Source of the DNA: Paraburkholderia phytofirmans OLGA172
Lineage (GTDB): Bacteria > Pseudomonadota > Gammaproteobacteria > Burkholderiales > Burkholderiaceae
Reading direction: 5' to 3'
Assembly (NCBI RefSeq): GCF_001634365.1
Contig: NZ_CP014579.1
Coordinates: 1,426,001 to 1,490,000, forward strand
DNA: 64,000 bases
Part shown: in pieces, positions 25,617-35,800 of the stretch
Layout: each line of letters begins with the position of its first letter
Position numbering within the stretch: the stretch's first letter is position 1
Notes under the pieces: model-generated
Database searches by the model: none
Told to the model about the DNA's origin: nothing
The model's input: the letters and a program-made list of their open reading frames with translations, nothing else
Program-made: the position numbers and the translations under genes

Positions 25617-26801
25617 ATGGAAGCACGTGAAGTCGTCATCTGCAATCCGGTCCGTACGCCAATCGGCGCATTCGGCGGGTCGCTGAAAGATGTGCCGGCG
25701 GTGGACCTTGGCGCTGTCGCGGTGCGCGAGACGCTGCGCCGTAGCGGCGCGGACGCGTCGAAGATCAACTCGGTCGTGATGGGCAACGTGATTCAGGCCG
25801 GAAACAAGATGAACCCCGCTCGCCAGGCTGCGATCGGCGCCGGTCTGCCGGTCGAGGTCCCCGCGCTGACTGTCAATCGCGTGTGCGGTTCGGGCGCGCA
25901 GGCGATCGTGAATGCGGCGCAGGAGATCTGGCTCGGATTTGCCGACGCATCGATTGCCGGCGGGATGGAAAGCATGGAGCGTGCGCCTTACTTGCTGCCG
26001 AACGCTCGTTGGGGTCAGCGGATGGGGCATGCGCAAGTGTATGACAGCATGTTGCGCGATGGCCTCGTGGATGCGTTCTCCGACGAACATTCGGGTTGGC
26101 ATACCGAAGATCTCGTCGCCGAGATGCGCATGACGCGCGAACAGCAGGACAGCTGGGCGGCGCGATCGCAGCAGCGTTTCACGGCGGCTCAGGCTCGAGG
26201 CCTGTTCGACGGGGAACTGGTCGGTGTCGAGATCAAAGGCAAGAAGGGCGCTGCGGTTTTCTCGCAAGACGAGCAGCCGCGGCCGGACAGCACTGTCGAA
26301 GCGCTCGCGAAGCTTCGGCCGGCGTTCCGCCCGGATGGCACGATTACAGCCGGGAATGCGCCGGGACTTAACAGCGGCGCAGCCGCGATGCTGGTCGCGT
26401 CGCGCGAGTTCGCCGATGCGCACGGCATCGCGCCGGCCGCCCGTCTGGTCGCTTACGGCGTGGCGGCAGTGAAACCCGGAATGTTCGGTCTGGGTCCGGT
26501 CCCGGCTGTCGAGATCGCACTGCAGCGTGCCGGGTGGAAGCTGTCCGACGTCGATCGCGTGGAAATCAACGAAGCGTTCGCGGCCGTCCCACTTGCGGTC
26601 ATCCAGACGCTCGGACTCGCGGAGGATATCGTCAACGTCGAAGGCGGAGCGATTGCGCACGGCCACGCGATCGGCGCAACGGGCGCCGTGCTGACCACAC
26701 GTCTCATCCACTCGATGCGTCGCGATAACCTGAAGCGCGGCATCGTCACCTTGTGTATTGGCGGTGGCCAGGGCATCGCGCTCGCGATCGAGACGATCTG
26801 A
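25617..26801 (+). CDS. Acetyl-CoA C-acyltransferase (thiolase)
   Basis: This 394-residue thiolase has the nucleophile Cys90 in N-R-V-C-G-S-G-A-Q, the N-E-A-F-A segment, the histidine in G-G-A-I-A-H-G-H-A-I-G-A and the second cysteine in C-I-G-G-G-Q-G. It cleaves beta-ketoacyl-CoA to acetyl-CoA, or runs in reverse. AAAGGAG stands before the ATG at 25617; the longer frame from 25569 is not needed. It could end beta-oxidation of acids made by the pathways nearby. It follows a MarR gene. Confidence 0.94.
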   Translation: MEAREVVICNPVRTPIGAFGGSLKDVPAVDLGAVAVRETLRRSGADASKINSVVMGNVIQAGNKMNPARQAAIGAGLPVEVPALTVNRVCGSGAQAIVNAAQEIWLGFADASIAGGMESMERAPYLLPNARWGQRMGHAQVYDSMLRDGLVDAFSDEHSGWHTEDLVAEMRMTREQQDSWAARSQQRFTAAQARGLFDGELVGVEIKGKKGAAVFSQDEQPRPDSTVEALAKLRPAFRPDGTITAGNAPGLNSGAAAMLVASREFADAHGIAPAARLVAYGVAAVKPGMFGLGPVPAVEIALQRAGWKLSDVDRVEINEAFAAVPLAVIQTLGLAEDIVNVEGGAIAHGHAIGATGAVLTTRLIHSMRRDNLKRGIVTLCIGGGQGIALAIETI

Positions 26802-26843
26802 ACGCCAGTTGATGGCGGGAGCCGACGCGATTCGTAGCGTCTT

Positions 26844-26866
26844 CGGGCGGCCAGCGTGGCCGCCCG
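26844..26866 (+). terminator. Strong GC hairpin after the thiolase; rest of the gap empty
   Basis: CGGGCGGCCA and TGGCCGCCCG form a perfect 10-base stem with a GCG loop, 43 bases after the thiolase stop. It lacks a U-run. The remaining gap to the HxlR gene (26867-27135) shows no gene I can support. Confidence 0.55.
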
Positions 26867-27135
26867 CCGCACAACTGATAGCGGCCGCCGGGAAGCGGTG
26901 ACACTGATAAAGCGATTTCGTTTTCTTCATCGCGTCTTCTTACGCGATGGCTCCGGCAATGTGGCAAAGCCGTCAGAACAACTGAAGAACGAAGTGCAAT
27001 CTGGCGTTGTGATCATGCCCGGGTCCGGCTGACCTGGGGACACTCGGCGTCGCGCGAGCCAGGTCTTTTTTAGAGCGCGATGCATGAACCCGGCGCATGC
27101 CAGGTGCGCGCGGTTCGGGACTGAGTACCGCCGCG

Positions 27136-27585
27136 CTATTTCTGCTGCGTCGGGCGCAGCCGGATATCCTTGCGCGGGACGGCACGCCCGTTGATCGACC
27201 GGATCTTCAGATCCTCGAGGAGCGAGCCGTCGGTGATATCGACCATGTCGTTGGGATGGGGGGCGGGCGCGAACAGCCAGCGATCCCCCCATTGTCTGAG
27301 CGCGACGATGGTTGTCAGCAGGTCTTCGCCCATCGGCGTCAGGACATATTCGAGCCGCCGGCCGTTGCTGCTCACTGGCCGGCGCTCGAGCACGCCTCCC
27401 GCCACTAGCGTCTTGAGGCGGGCGGTTAGCAGGTTGCGCGACATGCCCAGCCGTTTCTGGAAGTCGTCGAAGCGAGTCACGCCGACGAACGCCTCACGAA
27501 TGATCATCAGACTACCCCATTCGCCGATGATGTTGACCGATCTCGCCATCGGGCAGTCCGGGTCGCCGCGGTTCTTGCGTTCCAT
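27136..27585 (-). CDS. HxlR-family transcriptional regulator
   Basis: This 149-residue winged-helix protein has the HxlR pattern: an early Cys-Pro (D-C-P-M-A-R-S), G-E-W-G-S-L-M-I-I-R, F-D-D-F-Q-K-R-L-G-M-S-R-N-L-L-T-A-R-L-K-T-L and a G-R-R-L-E-Y-V-L-T wing. The early Cys is the usual redox or electrophile sensor of this family. I prefer the ATG at 27585 over a TTG six bases upstream. It is divergent from the enoyl-CoA hydratase gene, with a repeated C-C-G-A-A-T-T element in the gap, so it probably controls 27878-29856. Confidence 0.9.
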   Translation of the reverse strand: MERKNRGDPDCPMARSVNIIGEWGSLMIIREAFVGVTRFDDFQKRLGMSRNLLTARLKTLVAGGVLERRPVSSNGRRLEYVLTPMGEDLLTTIVALRQWGDRWLFAPAPHPNDMVDITDGSLLEDLKIRSINGRAVPRKDIRLRPTQQK

Positions 27586-27877
27586 TCCCAATTCTCATGC
27601 TGACCGAATTTCCAACCAAATATCTTAACGGCCGAATTCCCGACCGTCCAGCGCGATCGGCCGGTATCGGACGCCTTCGCAAGAAAGCGCTTGCGGAGGC
27701 GCGTAAAGTCAATTAGTCTCATTATTGAACCGATTGTCTCGACGGAAGTCAATGGCTGCCAAGGGGCGCGGATTCGGATCGGGCGCGAAAGCATGAGGCG
27801 GAGGCCGCGGTATGTCTCTCGGCGCTACGCTGAATTGAAGGACGGGTTACGGGCGACACTCGAAATAGGAGAACAAC

Positions 27878-28681
27878 ATGAGTAGCGTGCAAAACAGGCT
27901 TGTCATAGACAAGAAGACACCGGGTCACTGGCGCGTGAGCTTCGATCATCCGCCGATCAACACGATCGACGATCAGATGTACGACGAGCTTTTCGACCTG
28001 GTCGGAGCGATGGAGGCTGAGCCGACGCTCAAGGTGGTGACCTTCGAGAGCGCCAATCCCGACTATTTCATCGCGCACTATGGCGTCGGGGAGTCGACCA
28101 GCCGCTTCGGCAAGCCGCGCTGGATCGACGCCGCGGTCCGGCTCGCACAGAGCAACGTCATCAGCATCGCGATCGTCCGCGGCCGCGCGCGTGGGGGCGG
28201 CGCCGAGTTCGCGCTTGCCTGCGACATGCGGTTTGCCAGTCGTGAAAGGGCTATCTTCGGTCAGCCGGAGGTCGGTTTCGGCCTCATCCCGGGCGGCGGC
28301 GCGCTTGAGCGCCTGCCGCTGGCCGTCGGACGCGCTCGAGCGCTAGAGATCGTACTGGGTTCCGACGATTTCGACGCGGCGACGGCCGAACTCTATGGCT
28401 GGGTCAATCGTGCGCTCCCGGATGCGGAACTTGACGGCTTCGTCGCCAATTTCGTGCGGCGCATCCTGTCGTTCGATTCCCAGGCACTGAGCACCGCCAA
28501 GTCGATCCTCAACAAGACTGGCCTGCCTGATCCGGTGCAGCTCCAGTCGACCCAGTTGGCGTTCGGCGGGACCCTGCAATGGCCGTCGGCAATCGCACGG
28601 ATGATCAAGTCGCGCGAGCGCGGACTGAACACTGCCAGCGATTTCGAACTCAATGTCGGGCGCAGCGTCGGCGAGTTGTGA
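27878..28681 (+). CDS. Enoyl-CoA hydratase/isomerase-family protein
   Basis: This 267-residue crotonase-fold protein has the oxyanion-hole segment R-G-G-G-A-E-F-A-L-A-C-D-M and P-E-V-G-F-G-L-I-P-G-G-G. Both glutamates used by hydratases (G-A-E-F and P-E-V) are present, which favours a true hydratase, though other crotonases cannot be ruled out. AGGAG lies upstream of the ATG. It is followed after 47 bases by an MDR gene, likely in one operon under the divergent HxlR regulator. Confidence 0.87.
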   Translation: MSSVQNRLVIDKKTPGHWRVSFDHPPINTIDDQMYDELFDLVGAMEAEPTLKVVTFESANPDYFIAHYGVGESTSRFGKPRWIDAAVRLAQSNVISIAIVRGRARGGGAEFALACDMRFASRERAIFGQPEVGFGLIPGGGALERLPLAVGRARALEIVLGSDDFDAATAELYGWVNRALPDAELDGFVANFVRRILSFDSQALSTAKSILNKTGLPDPVQLQSTQLAFGGTLQWPSAIARMIKSRERGLNTASDFELNVGRSVGEL

Positions 28682-28728
28682 GCTGCGGATCGGTCGAGCT
28701 TGGTGAAAACGGTTAGGAGAAAGAGAAA

Positions 28729-29856
28729 ATGATGAGTACGACCACGCTGGAATTGCGGTCGCTGATAACGTCGGAAGGTGAAGTGCGGCTCTCGCTGGAG
28801 GACGTATTGGTCCCCGCGCCGGGACCCGATGAGGTGGTGATGCGGGTGGACGCGGCGCCGATCAACCCGTCGGACCTCGGGACGCTGCTCGGTCCTGCCG
28901 ACCTGTCGACGCTCAGCGCCAGTACGTCGGAGGGACGGCCCGTCACGACGGCCAAGGTCCTGCCGCGGCTCGCCATGCTCGCCGCCGGGCGCGAGGGCAA
29001 GTCGCTGGCGATGGGCAACGAGGGCGCTGGCGTGGTGGTCGATGCCGGCGAGAACGCGAAGCACCTGATCGGCAAGGTCGTTGGCGCCTTCGACGGAGCG
29101 ATGTTCACGCGCTATCGCAAGGTGCGCGCGCGCGACGCGCTCGTGTTCCCGGAAGGCGTCACGCCGAAGCAGGCGGCCGCCGCGTTCGTCAATCCGCTGG
29201 CCGCGCTGGGTATGCTTTCGACCATGCGGCTTGAGGGGCACAAGGCGCTCGTTCATACTGCGGCCGCTTCGAATCTCGGCCAGATGCTCAACAAGGTCTG
29301 CATCGCCGACGGCGTCGACCTGGTGAACATCGTGCGCAGCGACGAGCAGGTGAAAATCCTCAAGGGGATCGGAGCGAAATACATCGTGGATTCGACCGCG
29401 CCCGAATTCCGCGAACAGTTATTCGCGGCGATAAGCGCGACCGGCGCCACGCTGGCGTTCGATGCAGTCGGCGGTGGCCCGCTCGCCGGCCAAATCCTTG
29501 CAGCGATGGAGGCCGTTCAGGTCGGCAAGACGCCGCTCGATGGCCCGTATGGCTCGCCGGTCCACAAGCAGGTCTACATTTACGGCCGGCTTGATCTCTC
29601 GCCGACCACGACTCCGCCCGGTGTTGGCATGGCCTGGGGCATCGGTGGCTGGCTCCTGTCTTATCATCTGCGGCGGATCGGGTACGAGGAAGACCAGAAG
29701 CTGCGTCAGCGCGTCGCGAACGAGATCACGACGACCTTCGCCAGCCACTATACCCGTGAAGTCACGATGGCCGAGGCGCTCGATCCCGAGGTTATCCGCG
29801 GCTTCCAGCGCAAGGCGACCGGCGAGAAATATCTGCTTCTGCCGTCGAAGGATTGA
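28729..29856 (+). CDS. Medium-chain dehydrogenase/reductase (zinc-independent quinone/enoyl reductase type)
   Basis: This 375-residue MDR protein has the N-terminal GroES-like fold (V-D-A-A-P-I-N-P-S-D-L-G near 42-53), G-N-E-G-A-G-V-V-V-D-A-G, and a Rossmann region starting H-T-A-A-A-S-N-L-G-Q-M-L-N-K. The structural zinc cysteines of alcohol dehydrogenases are absent, so an NADPH-dependent reductase of quinones or enones is likely. AGGAGA precedes two adjacent ATG codons. Two other MDR genes lie at 37634 and 40607. Confidence 0.87.
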   Translation: MMSTTTLELRSLITSEGEVRLSLEDVLVPAPGPDEVVMRVDAAPINPSDLGTLLGPADLSTLSASTSEGRPVTTAKVLPRLAMLAAGREGKSLAMGNEGAGVVVDAGENAKHLIGKVVGAFDGAMFTRYRKVRARDALVFPEGVTPKQAAAAFVNPLAALGMLSTMRLEGHKALVHTAAASNLGQMLNKVCIADGVDLVNIVRSDEQVKILKGIGAKYIVDSTAPEFREQLFAAISATGATLAFDAVGGGPLAGQILAAMEAVQVGKTPLDGPYGSPVHKQVYIYGRLDLSPTTTPPGVGMAWGIGGWLLSYHLRRIGYEEDQKLRQRVANEITTTFASHYTREVTMAEALDPEVIRGFQRKATGEKYLLLPSKD

Positions 29857-29904
29857 GGGCGCGGCGGACTCGCAGGATCCTCCTCTACGGGACCGCCGGC
29901 GCCC
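29857..29904 (+). terminator. Imperfect GC hairpin after the MDR gene
   Basis: GGGCGCGGCGG directly after the stop pairs with CCGCCGGCGCCC with one bulged G. It separates the MDR gene from the opposite-strand LysR remnant. Confidence 0.4.
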
Positions 29905-29934
29905 GATCGGGAGGGAGAGATCGTTCGGCGCAGC

Positions 29935-30249
29935 AGTGGCCGCACGTGGGGCCTGAAGGTAGGCTGGACGTGCGGCGGTTATCGTGGTGAGGGCGCCCAG
30001 CCGTCGCGCGACCAGGCTGGAGTCCGCCAACTGGCCCACACGGAGCGCGCAGTTAACTCCCTCCTGAATCAGGTCCACAGGGCAGTCCCCAAAGCCAAGC
30101 ATAAGTTCGACGTCAGGGTACCGTTCGCGGAACTCCTCTATGCGCGGCATCACGACCACTCGCTCGGGTGAGCTCGGCATGTCGACTCTGAGTTTGCCTC
30201 GAGGACCGTTGGCTGTATTGGCCAGGTGGTGGCATCGTTCACGCCGCAC
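29935..30249 (-). pseudogene. LysR-type regulator remnant (start of the effector domain only)
   Basis: The frame begins in the linker before G-K-L-R-V-D-M-P-S-S, continues with P-R-I-E-E-F-R-E-R-Y-P-D-V-E-L and ends near A-A-R-P-A-Y-L-Q, a clear LysR substrate-binding domain of about 100 residues. The DNA-binding domain is missing (a stop lies directly upstream) and so is the C-terminal half. It is divergent from the llpE-type efflux operon, where known relatives carry a LysR activator (CeoR), so it may be the wreck of that regulator. Confidence 0.75.
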
Positions 30250-30739
30250 CCCTCAACGGGGACAACCGTTTACCCAGCAAAGACAACCTGCTTCTGCAGA
30301 TTTGTGCCCCTTCGATCGGTTAAGCCTATCCCGTTTGTGGGACCGCAAGATTTTTGAGGCAATCGTGCTTTGCGACGTCATAGCGAACCCGTAGCCCGCG
30401 TTCATGACATGTGGTGGGAAAACTGCGCGCCATGAGCTGGCCGGCGTCCTGTCACAAATGATTGCCCCTTACCCGTCGCGATGAAGAACTCCAACCTTCG
30501 CTCGCGATGGCTAGCGAAAGTGCCGATCGCCTTTCGCCATAGTTCAGATATTTGTCGAATGGGCCACCCAGCGATTCGAGCAATCCTCAATCCAGATGGA
30601 TACAACGAACTTGCCTGGCGTGCGCCGGATAGTTTGCGCTTTGCCGCCCGGTTTGTTCAGCTGCCGCGAATTGTGTTCTAGATTATAACCATTTATCTGT
30701 TTCACATCTTCGACCACAATCCGTCCTGTCGAAACATCC
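30250..30739. other. 490-base gap before the efflux operon, no intact gene
   Basis: No intact gene is visible. A plus-strand frame around 30515-30610 reads I-F-V-E-W-A-T-Q-R-F-E-Q, like the last residues of LysR regulators, so further regulator debris is possible. The efflux promoter should lie in the last 150 bases, where TTGTGTTCTAGATTATAACC gives a loose -10-like AT patch. Confidence 0.45.
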
Positions 30740-31579
30740 GTGAAGGCCCCCGGCCTGAAAGGTATGAAAACAAATGTCGAACAGGTGATTGAAATTGGGA
30801 GCGTGGAGCTGGACGGCCACGCACAGGCGATTCGCTTGCGCACCTATCGTCCTCCGGTCAAGCGCGGTGCTTTACCCGTCATCTTCTTCTTTCACGGCGG
30901 TGGCTTTGTGAAGGGCGCGCCCGAGCAGGCCGACGCGATCTGCTCGCAGCTGGCTGCGAAAGTCGAGGCGCTGGTGGTATCCGTGGGCTACTCGCTGGCG
31001 CCGGAATTTCCATTCCCGACCGCGCTATGCGACGGATACCGCGCCGTGGAGTGGGTGGTGACCAACGCGCGTCCGCTTTCCGCAGACGTAAAGCGCATGG
31101 CTGTGGCCGGACACGACGCGGGCGGCAATCTGGCGGCGGGCCTGGCGGCCATGGTTCGGGACCAGGCCGTGTTCCGGTTTTCCGCCCAGGCGCTGCTTGC
31201 ACCGCTGCTCGATCCGAGCATGACGCGCATCGCCGATCTGGGTAGCGATATAAATCCAGATATGCATGCAGAAGAGTGTGCGTCGGGCTACCGGGCCTAT
31301 CTGCCGTTCGTGTCGAACCGGCTGCATCCGTACGCCGCGCCCATCGAGTCTCGCCGCCTGAAGGGGCTGCCTGCTGCCTTCATTGCCAGCGCGGAGAACG
31401 ACCTGATGCACGTGGAAGCCGAGAAGTACGCGGCAGAACTGATTGCCGCGGGCGTACCCACGACGGTTACGCGCTACGGAAAGGTCGCGCACAACGAACT
31501 GGCGTCACGACAGGAGGTGCTCGCTGACGTTGCCACCTTCTTCACCAGGGTATTTGGCGCGACTTCAGAGCGATCCTGA
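30740..31579 (+). CDS. llpE: LlpE-like alpha/beta hydrolase of the efflux operon, nucleophile Ser replaced by Asp
   Basis: This 279-residue protein has the HSL-type oxyanion motif H-G-G-G-F near 52-56, but the nucleophile elbow reads G-H-D-A-G-G (124-129) where the family has G-D-S-A-G-G. The catalytic Ser is therefore Asp126. Late acid (E-N-D-L-M) and His (V-A-H-N-E) positions remain. Its place directly before the pump genes matches llpE in the ceo operon of Burkholderia cenocepacia. Without Ser it may be a non-esterase or ligand-binding protein. The GTG at 30740 or an ATG at 30764 could be the start; neither has a strong site. Confidence 0.75.
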   Translation: MKAPGLKGMKTNVEQVIEIGSVELDGHAQAIRLRTYRPPVKRGALPVIFFFHGGGFVKGAPEQADAICSQLAAKVEALVVSVGYSLAPEFPFPTALCDGYRAVEWVVTNARPLSADVKRMAVAGHDAGGNLAAGLAAMVRDQAVFRFSAQALLAPLLDPSMTRIADLGSDINPDMHAEECASGYRAYLPFVSNRLHPYAAPIESRRLKGLPAAFIASAENDLMHVEAEKYAAELIAAGVPTTVTRYGKVAHNELASRQEVLADVATFFTRVFGATSERS

Positions 31580-31614
31580 TCCTGATTCATATCACCAGAA
31601 AACGGGAGTTTGAA

Positions 31615-32790
31615 ATGGTCTTCAAGCGTAAGCTGGTTATCTCCAGCGCAATTTCCCTGGCGGTCATCGCCGGCGTTGGCGCGATGTATCACACGTACGG
31701 TGGCGCGCCGGTCACCGAGGCTGCTGCCGCGGCAGCGCCGCCCGCAGCGGACGTTGATGTGGCGACTGTGGTTTCGCGGTCCATCACCGACTATCAGGAG
31801 TACTCAGGCCGGATCGAGGCCATCAACGATGTACAGATCCGGCCCCTCGTTTCGGGAACGATCGTTGCGGTCCACTTCCAGGACGGCGTGATGGTCAGGA
31901 AGGGCGACCCGCTTTTTACCATCGACCCGCGCCCGTATCAGGCGGAGGTCGATCGGGCCGCCGCGCAACTCGCTTCGGCGGAGTCCCGCAGCGGATACGC
32001 CGCGAGTGACTGGGAGCGTGCCCAGCGGCTGCTGAGCGACAATGCGATCGCCAAACGCGACTATGACGAGGCGCAGAACGCAAACCGCGAAGCCATTGCC
32101 GCGGTGAAGGCGGCGAAAGCAGCCGTAGAGGCGGCCCAGATCAATCTGGGCTACACGGCGATTGCGGCGCCCGTGTCCGGGCGTGTTTCCCGTGCGTTGC
32201 TGACAGTCGGCAACGTGGTGTCCACAGGGGCCAACGCGCCCGTGCTGACGACCCTGGTGTCGATGTCCCCCATCTATGCGTCGTTTGACGTCGACGAGCG
32301 GACGTACCTGCGTTTTCTCAGTCACGACTCGAAGGTGACGGTTCCGACCTGGATTGGTCTGGCCAACGAGACGGGCTATTCCCGGCAGGGCGTGATCGAT
32401 TCCGTGGACAACCGGCTTGACACCGGTTCCGGGACGATCCGGGTGCGCGCGCGCTTTGACAACGCGGACGGCGTGCTGGTGCCGGGGCTCTACGTTCGGG
32501 CTCGCGTGGGGGGCGGCGCGCCGCATCCGGCCGTGCTGGTCAGCGACGCGGCGATCCAGACCGATCAGGAAAAGAAGTTCGTGCTGCTGGTGGACAAGGA
32601 AGACAAGGTCCAGTACCGCGAAGTGAAGCTGGGTGACCAGCAGCGGGGCCTGCGCGTGATCACTGGCGGGCTGCAGCCGGGTGACCGCATTGTTGTGAAC
32701 GGCATGCAGCGAGTCCGTCCGGGCGACCCCGTCAAGCCGAACCTCGTGCAGATGTCGGGCGACGCCGCTGCCGCGACGGGCGCGTCCTGA
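31615..32790 (+). CDS. ceoA: RND efflux membrane-fusion protein (CeoA/MexE-like)
   Basis: This 391-residue periplasmic adaptor starts with an uncleaved-type or Sec signal segment (residues 6-28) without lipobox Cys. It shows the biotin-lipoyl hairpin pattern (R-P-L-V-S-G-T-I-V-A-V-H-F and later Y-T-A-I-A-A-P-V-S-G-R-V-S) around an alpha-hairpin with A-Q-L-A-S-A-E-S and a beta-barrel domain. It joins the inner-membrane pump to the outer-membrane channel. CGGGAG stands before the ATG. The order hydrolase, adaptor, pump, channel matches ceoAB-opcM, known for chloramphenicol, trimethoprim and salicylate export. Confidence 0.88.
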   Translation: MVFKRKLVISSAISLAVIAGVGAMYHTYGGAPVTEAAAAAAPPAADVDVATVVSRSITDYQEYSGRIEAINDVQIRPLVSGTIVAVHFQDGVMVRKGDPLFTIDPRPYQAEVDRAAAQLASAESRSGYAASDWERAQRLLSDNAIAKRDYDEAQNANREAIAAVKAAKAAVEAAQINLGYTAIAAPVSGRVSRALLTVGNVVSTGANAPVLTTLVSMSPIYASFDVDERTYLRFLSHDSKVTVPTWIGLANETGYSRQGVIDSVDNRLDTGSGTIRVRARFDNADGVLVPGLYVRARVGGGAPHPAVLVSDAAIQTDQEKKFVLLVDKEDKVQYREVKLGDQQRGLRVITGGLQPGDRIVVNGMQRVRPGDPVKPNLVQMSGDAAAATGAS

Positions 32791-32835
32791 GTACGCACGT
32801 TTCACCTTGCGCCTCGTACCTAGTCAGAGACTGCC

Positions 32836-35800
32836 ATGAACCTCTCCAAATTTTTTATCGAACGTCCGATATTTGCGGCTGTCCTGTCAGCCGTGATTCT
32901 GCTGGCGGGTCTGATCTCGATGGTCAATCTGCCCATATCGGAATATCCGAGCGTCGTACCGCCATCCGTCGTGGTGACGGCGCAATACCCTGGCGCCAAC
33001 CCCAAGGTTATCGCCGACACGGTTGCTTCGCCGCTTGAAGAACAGATCAACGGCGTCGAGAACATGCTGTACATGCAGTCGCAGGCCAATAGCGACGGCA
33101 CGCTCACGCTGACCATCACGTTCAAGCTCGGGACGAACCCCGACCTTGCCCAGCAGCAGGTCGAGAACCGGGTGAACCAGGCGCTGCCCCGCCTGCCCGA
33201 AGACGTCCAGCGCCTTGGGGTGACGACAATCAAGTCGTCTCCGACGCTGACCATGGTCGTCCACCTTGTTTCGCCGAGCGAGAAATACAACAGCACGTAT
33301 CTGCGGAACTATGCGCTCATCAACGTGCGTGACCGTCTGGAGCGTATTCCGGGCGTCGGCCAGGTCACCCTGTGGGGTTCCGGCGACTACTCGATGCGCG
33401 TCTGGCTCGACCCGCAGAAGGTGGCCGAGCACAACATGACCGCAAACGAGGTGGTGGCGGCGATCCGGGACCAGAACCTCCAGGTTGCCGCCGGCCAGAT
33501 TGGCGCGTCTCCGTCGACTCCGGATGTCCCGCTGCAGCTTAACGTGAATGCACAGGGCCGGCTGCAGACGGAAGATGAATTCCGCGATATCGTCCTGAAG
33601 ACCTCACCCGATGGTGCCGTGACGCGGCTCAGGGACGTCGCGCGCGTCGAAATGGGCGCCTCCGAATATGCGCGCCGATCGCTATTGAGCAACAAGTCGG
33701 CCGTCGCGATGGCGATCTTCGAGCTGCCGGGCGCGAACTCCCTGGATATTTCGGCGCACGTTCGGGAGGAGATGAAGTCACTCCAGGCGGATATGCCCGA
33801 AGGCGTGAAGTATGAGATCGTCTATGACCCGACGCAGTTCGTGCGTGCGAGTATCCATGCCGTTATTCACACGCTGCTGGAAGCTGTCGCACTGGTCGTA
33901 CTCGTGGTGATCGTCTTTCTGCAATCGTGGCGCGCCTCGATCATCCCGCTGATCGCGGTACCTGTTTCGATTGTCGGGACGTTCTCGCTGATGCTTGCAT
34001 TTGGCTTTTCTGTGAACGCGCTGTCGCTCTTCGGGATGGTGCTGGCCATCGGCATCGTGGTCGACGACGCGATCGTGGTGGTCGAAAACGTCGAGCGCAA
34101 TATCGCCACGGGCCTGTCTCCAAAGGAAGCGACCCACCAGGCCATGCAGGAGGTGAGCGGGCCGATTATCGCAATCGCCCTGACGCTGATTGCCGTTTTT
34201 GTGCCGCTCGCGTTCATGAGTGGTCTGACGGGCCAGTTCTACAAGCAGTTCGCGATGACCATTGCAATTTCGACGGTCATCTCCGCGTTCAACTCGCTGA
34301 CGCTTTCACCGGCTCTTTCCGCTCTTCTGCTCAAAGGGCATCACGATCCGAAGGATTGGCTCTCCCGGGCCATGGACACGGTGCTGGGACCGTTCTTCAA
34401 CGGCTTCAACAAGGTCTTTCATCGCGGCTCCGAGTCTTACAGCCGGGGGGTCTCCAGGATCGTCAACCGCAAGGCCGTGATCCTCGCCCTCTACGCCGTC
34501 CTGCTGGGGCTGACGGTTCTGATGGGCAAGGTGGTGCCCGGTGGGTTCGTCCCCGTTCAGGACAAGCAGTACCTGGTCGCTATCGTGCAGCTGCCCAATG
34601 GCGCGTCCCTCGACCGGACGGAAGCGATCGTGCGACAGGTTGGGGACATTGCCCTGAAGACACCCGGTGTCGAGGCAGCCGTGCAGTTCCCGGGGCTGTC
34701 GATCAATGGGTTCACCAACTCGTCGAGTTCGGCGGTCATCTTCTTTAGCGAAACGGCCTTCGAAGAGCGTAAAAGCAAGTCCATGACGGGTCTGAGCATT
34801 GCGGCGGAACTGAACAGGCGATTCTCCGGGATCAAAGGGGCGTTCGTCGCCGTCTTCCCGCCGCCGCCGGTTCTTGGCCTGGGCACGCTGGGTGGTTTCA
34901 AGCTTCAGATCGAAGACCAGCAGGCCGCAGGTTATACCGCGCTCGACAATTCGACCCAGGCTTTCCTCAAGGAGGCCGCGAAGGCGCCCGAGCTCGGTCC
35001 GTCGTTCTCCACGTACCAGATCAACGTGCCGCAGGTGAATGCCGATGTTGACCGCGTCAAGGCGAAGCAGCTGGGCGTATCGGTGACCGACATCTTCAAC
35101 ACGATGCAGATCTATCTCGGCTCGTTCTATGTCAATGACTTCAACCGTTTCGGCCGTGTCTATCAGGTGCGGGTGCAGGCGGATGCGCCATTCCGCTCCA
35201 ATATGGACGACATTGGATTGCTGAAGACGCGTAACGACAAGGGTGAGATGGTGCCGCTGTCGACCCTTGTGAAAATCACGCCGACCTTCGGTCCTGATTC
35301 GGTCGTCCGGTACAACGGCTACACCGCAGCTGATATTAATGGCGGCCCCGCACCGGGCTATTCATCGGGGCAGGCACAGGCTGCGGTCGAGAGGATCGCC
35401 GCGAAGACGTTGCCACGCGGAATGAAGTTCGAGTGGACTGACCTGACCTATCAGCAGATTCTTGCCGGCCACGCCGCGCTCTGGGTGTTCCCGATCAGCG
35501 TACTGCTCGTCTACATGGTGCTGGCGGCGATGTATGAAAGCCTGACATTGCCTCTGGCCATTCTGATGATTGTGCCGATGAGCGTGCTGTCAGCGTTGCT
35601 CGGCGTCTGGCTGACTCACGGGGATAACAACATATTCACGCAGATTGGCCTCATGGTGCTGGTCGGGTTGTCCGCGAAGAACGCGATTCTCATTGTCGAG
35701 TTCGCCCGCGAGCTGGAGATGGAGGGGCGCTCGATCGTGCAGGCTGCCATCGAGGCCAGCCGGCTGCGTTTGCGACCGATCCTGATGACGTCCTTCGCGT

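Noticed and set aside
25446..26930. A 494-codon minus-strand frame opposite the thiolase
   Set aside because: Antisense shadow; the thiolase with all active-site motifs is on the plus strand.
30481..30681. A 66-codon plus-strand frame in the gap before the efflux operon
   Set aside because: No ribosome site; the LysR-tail-like reading is in a different frame, so this frame is not a gene.
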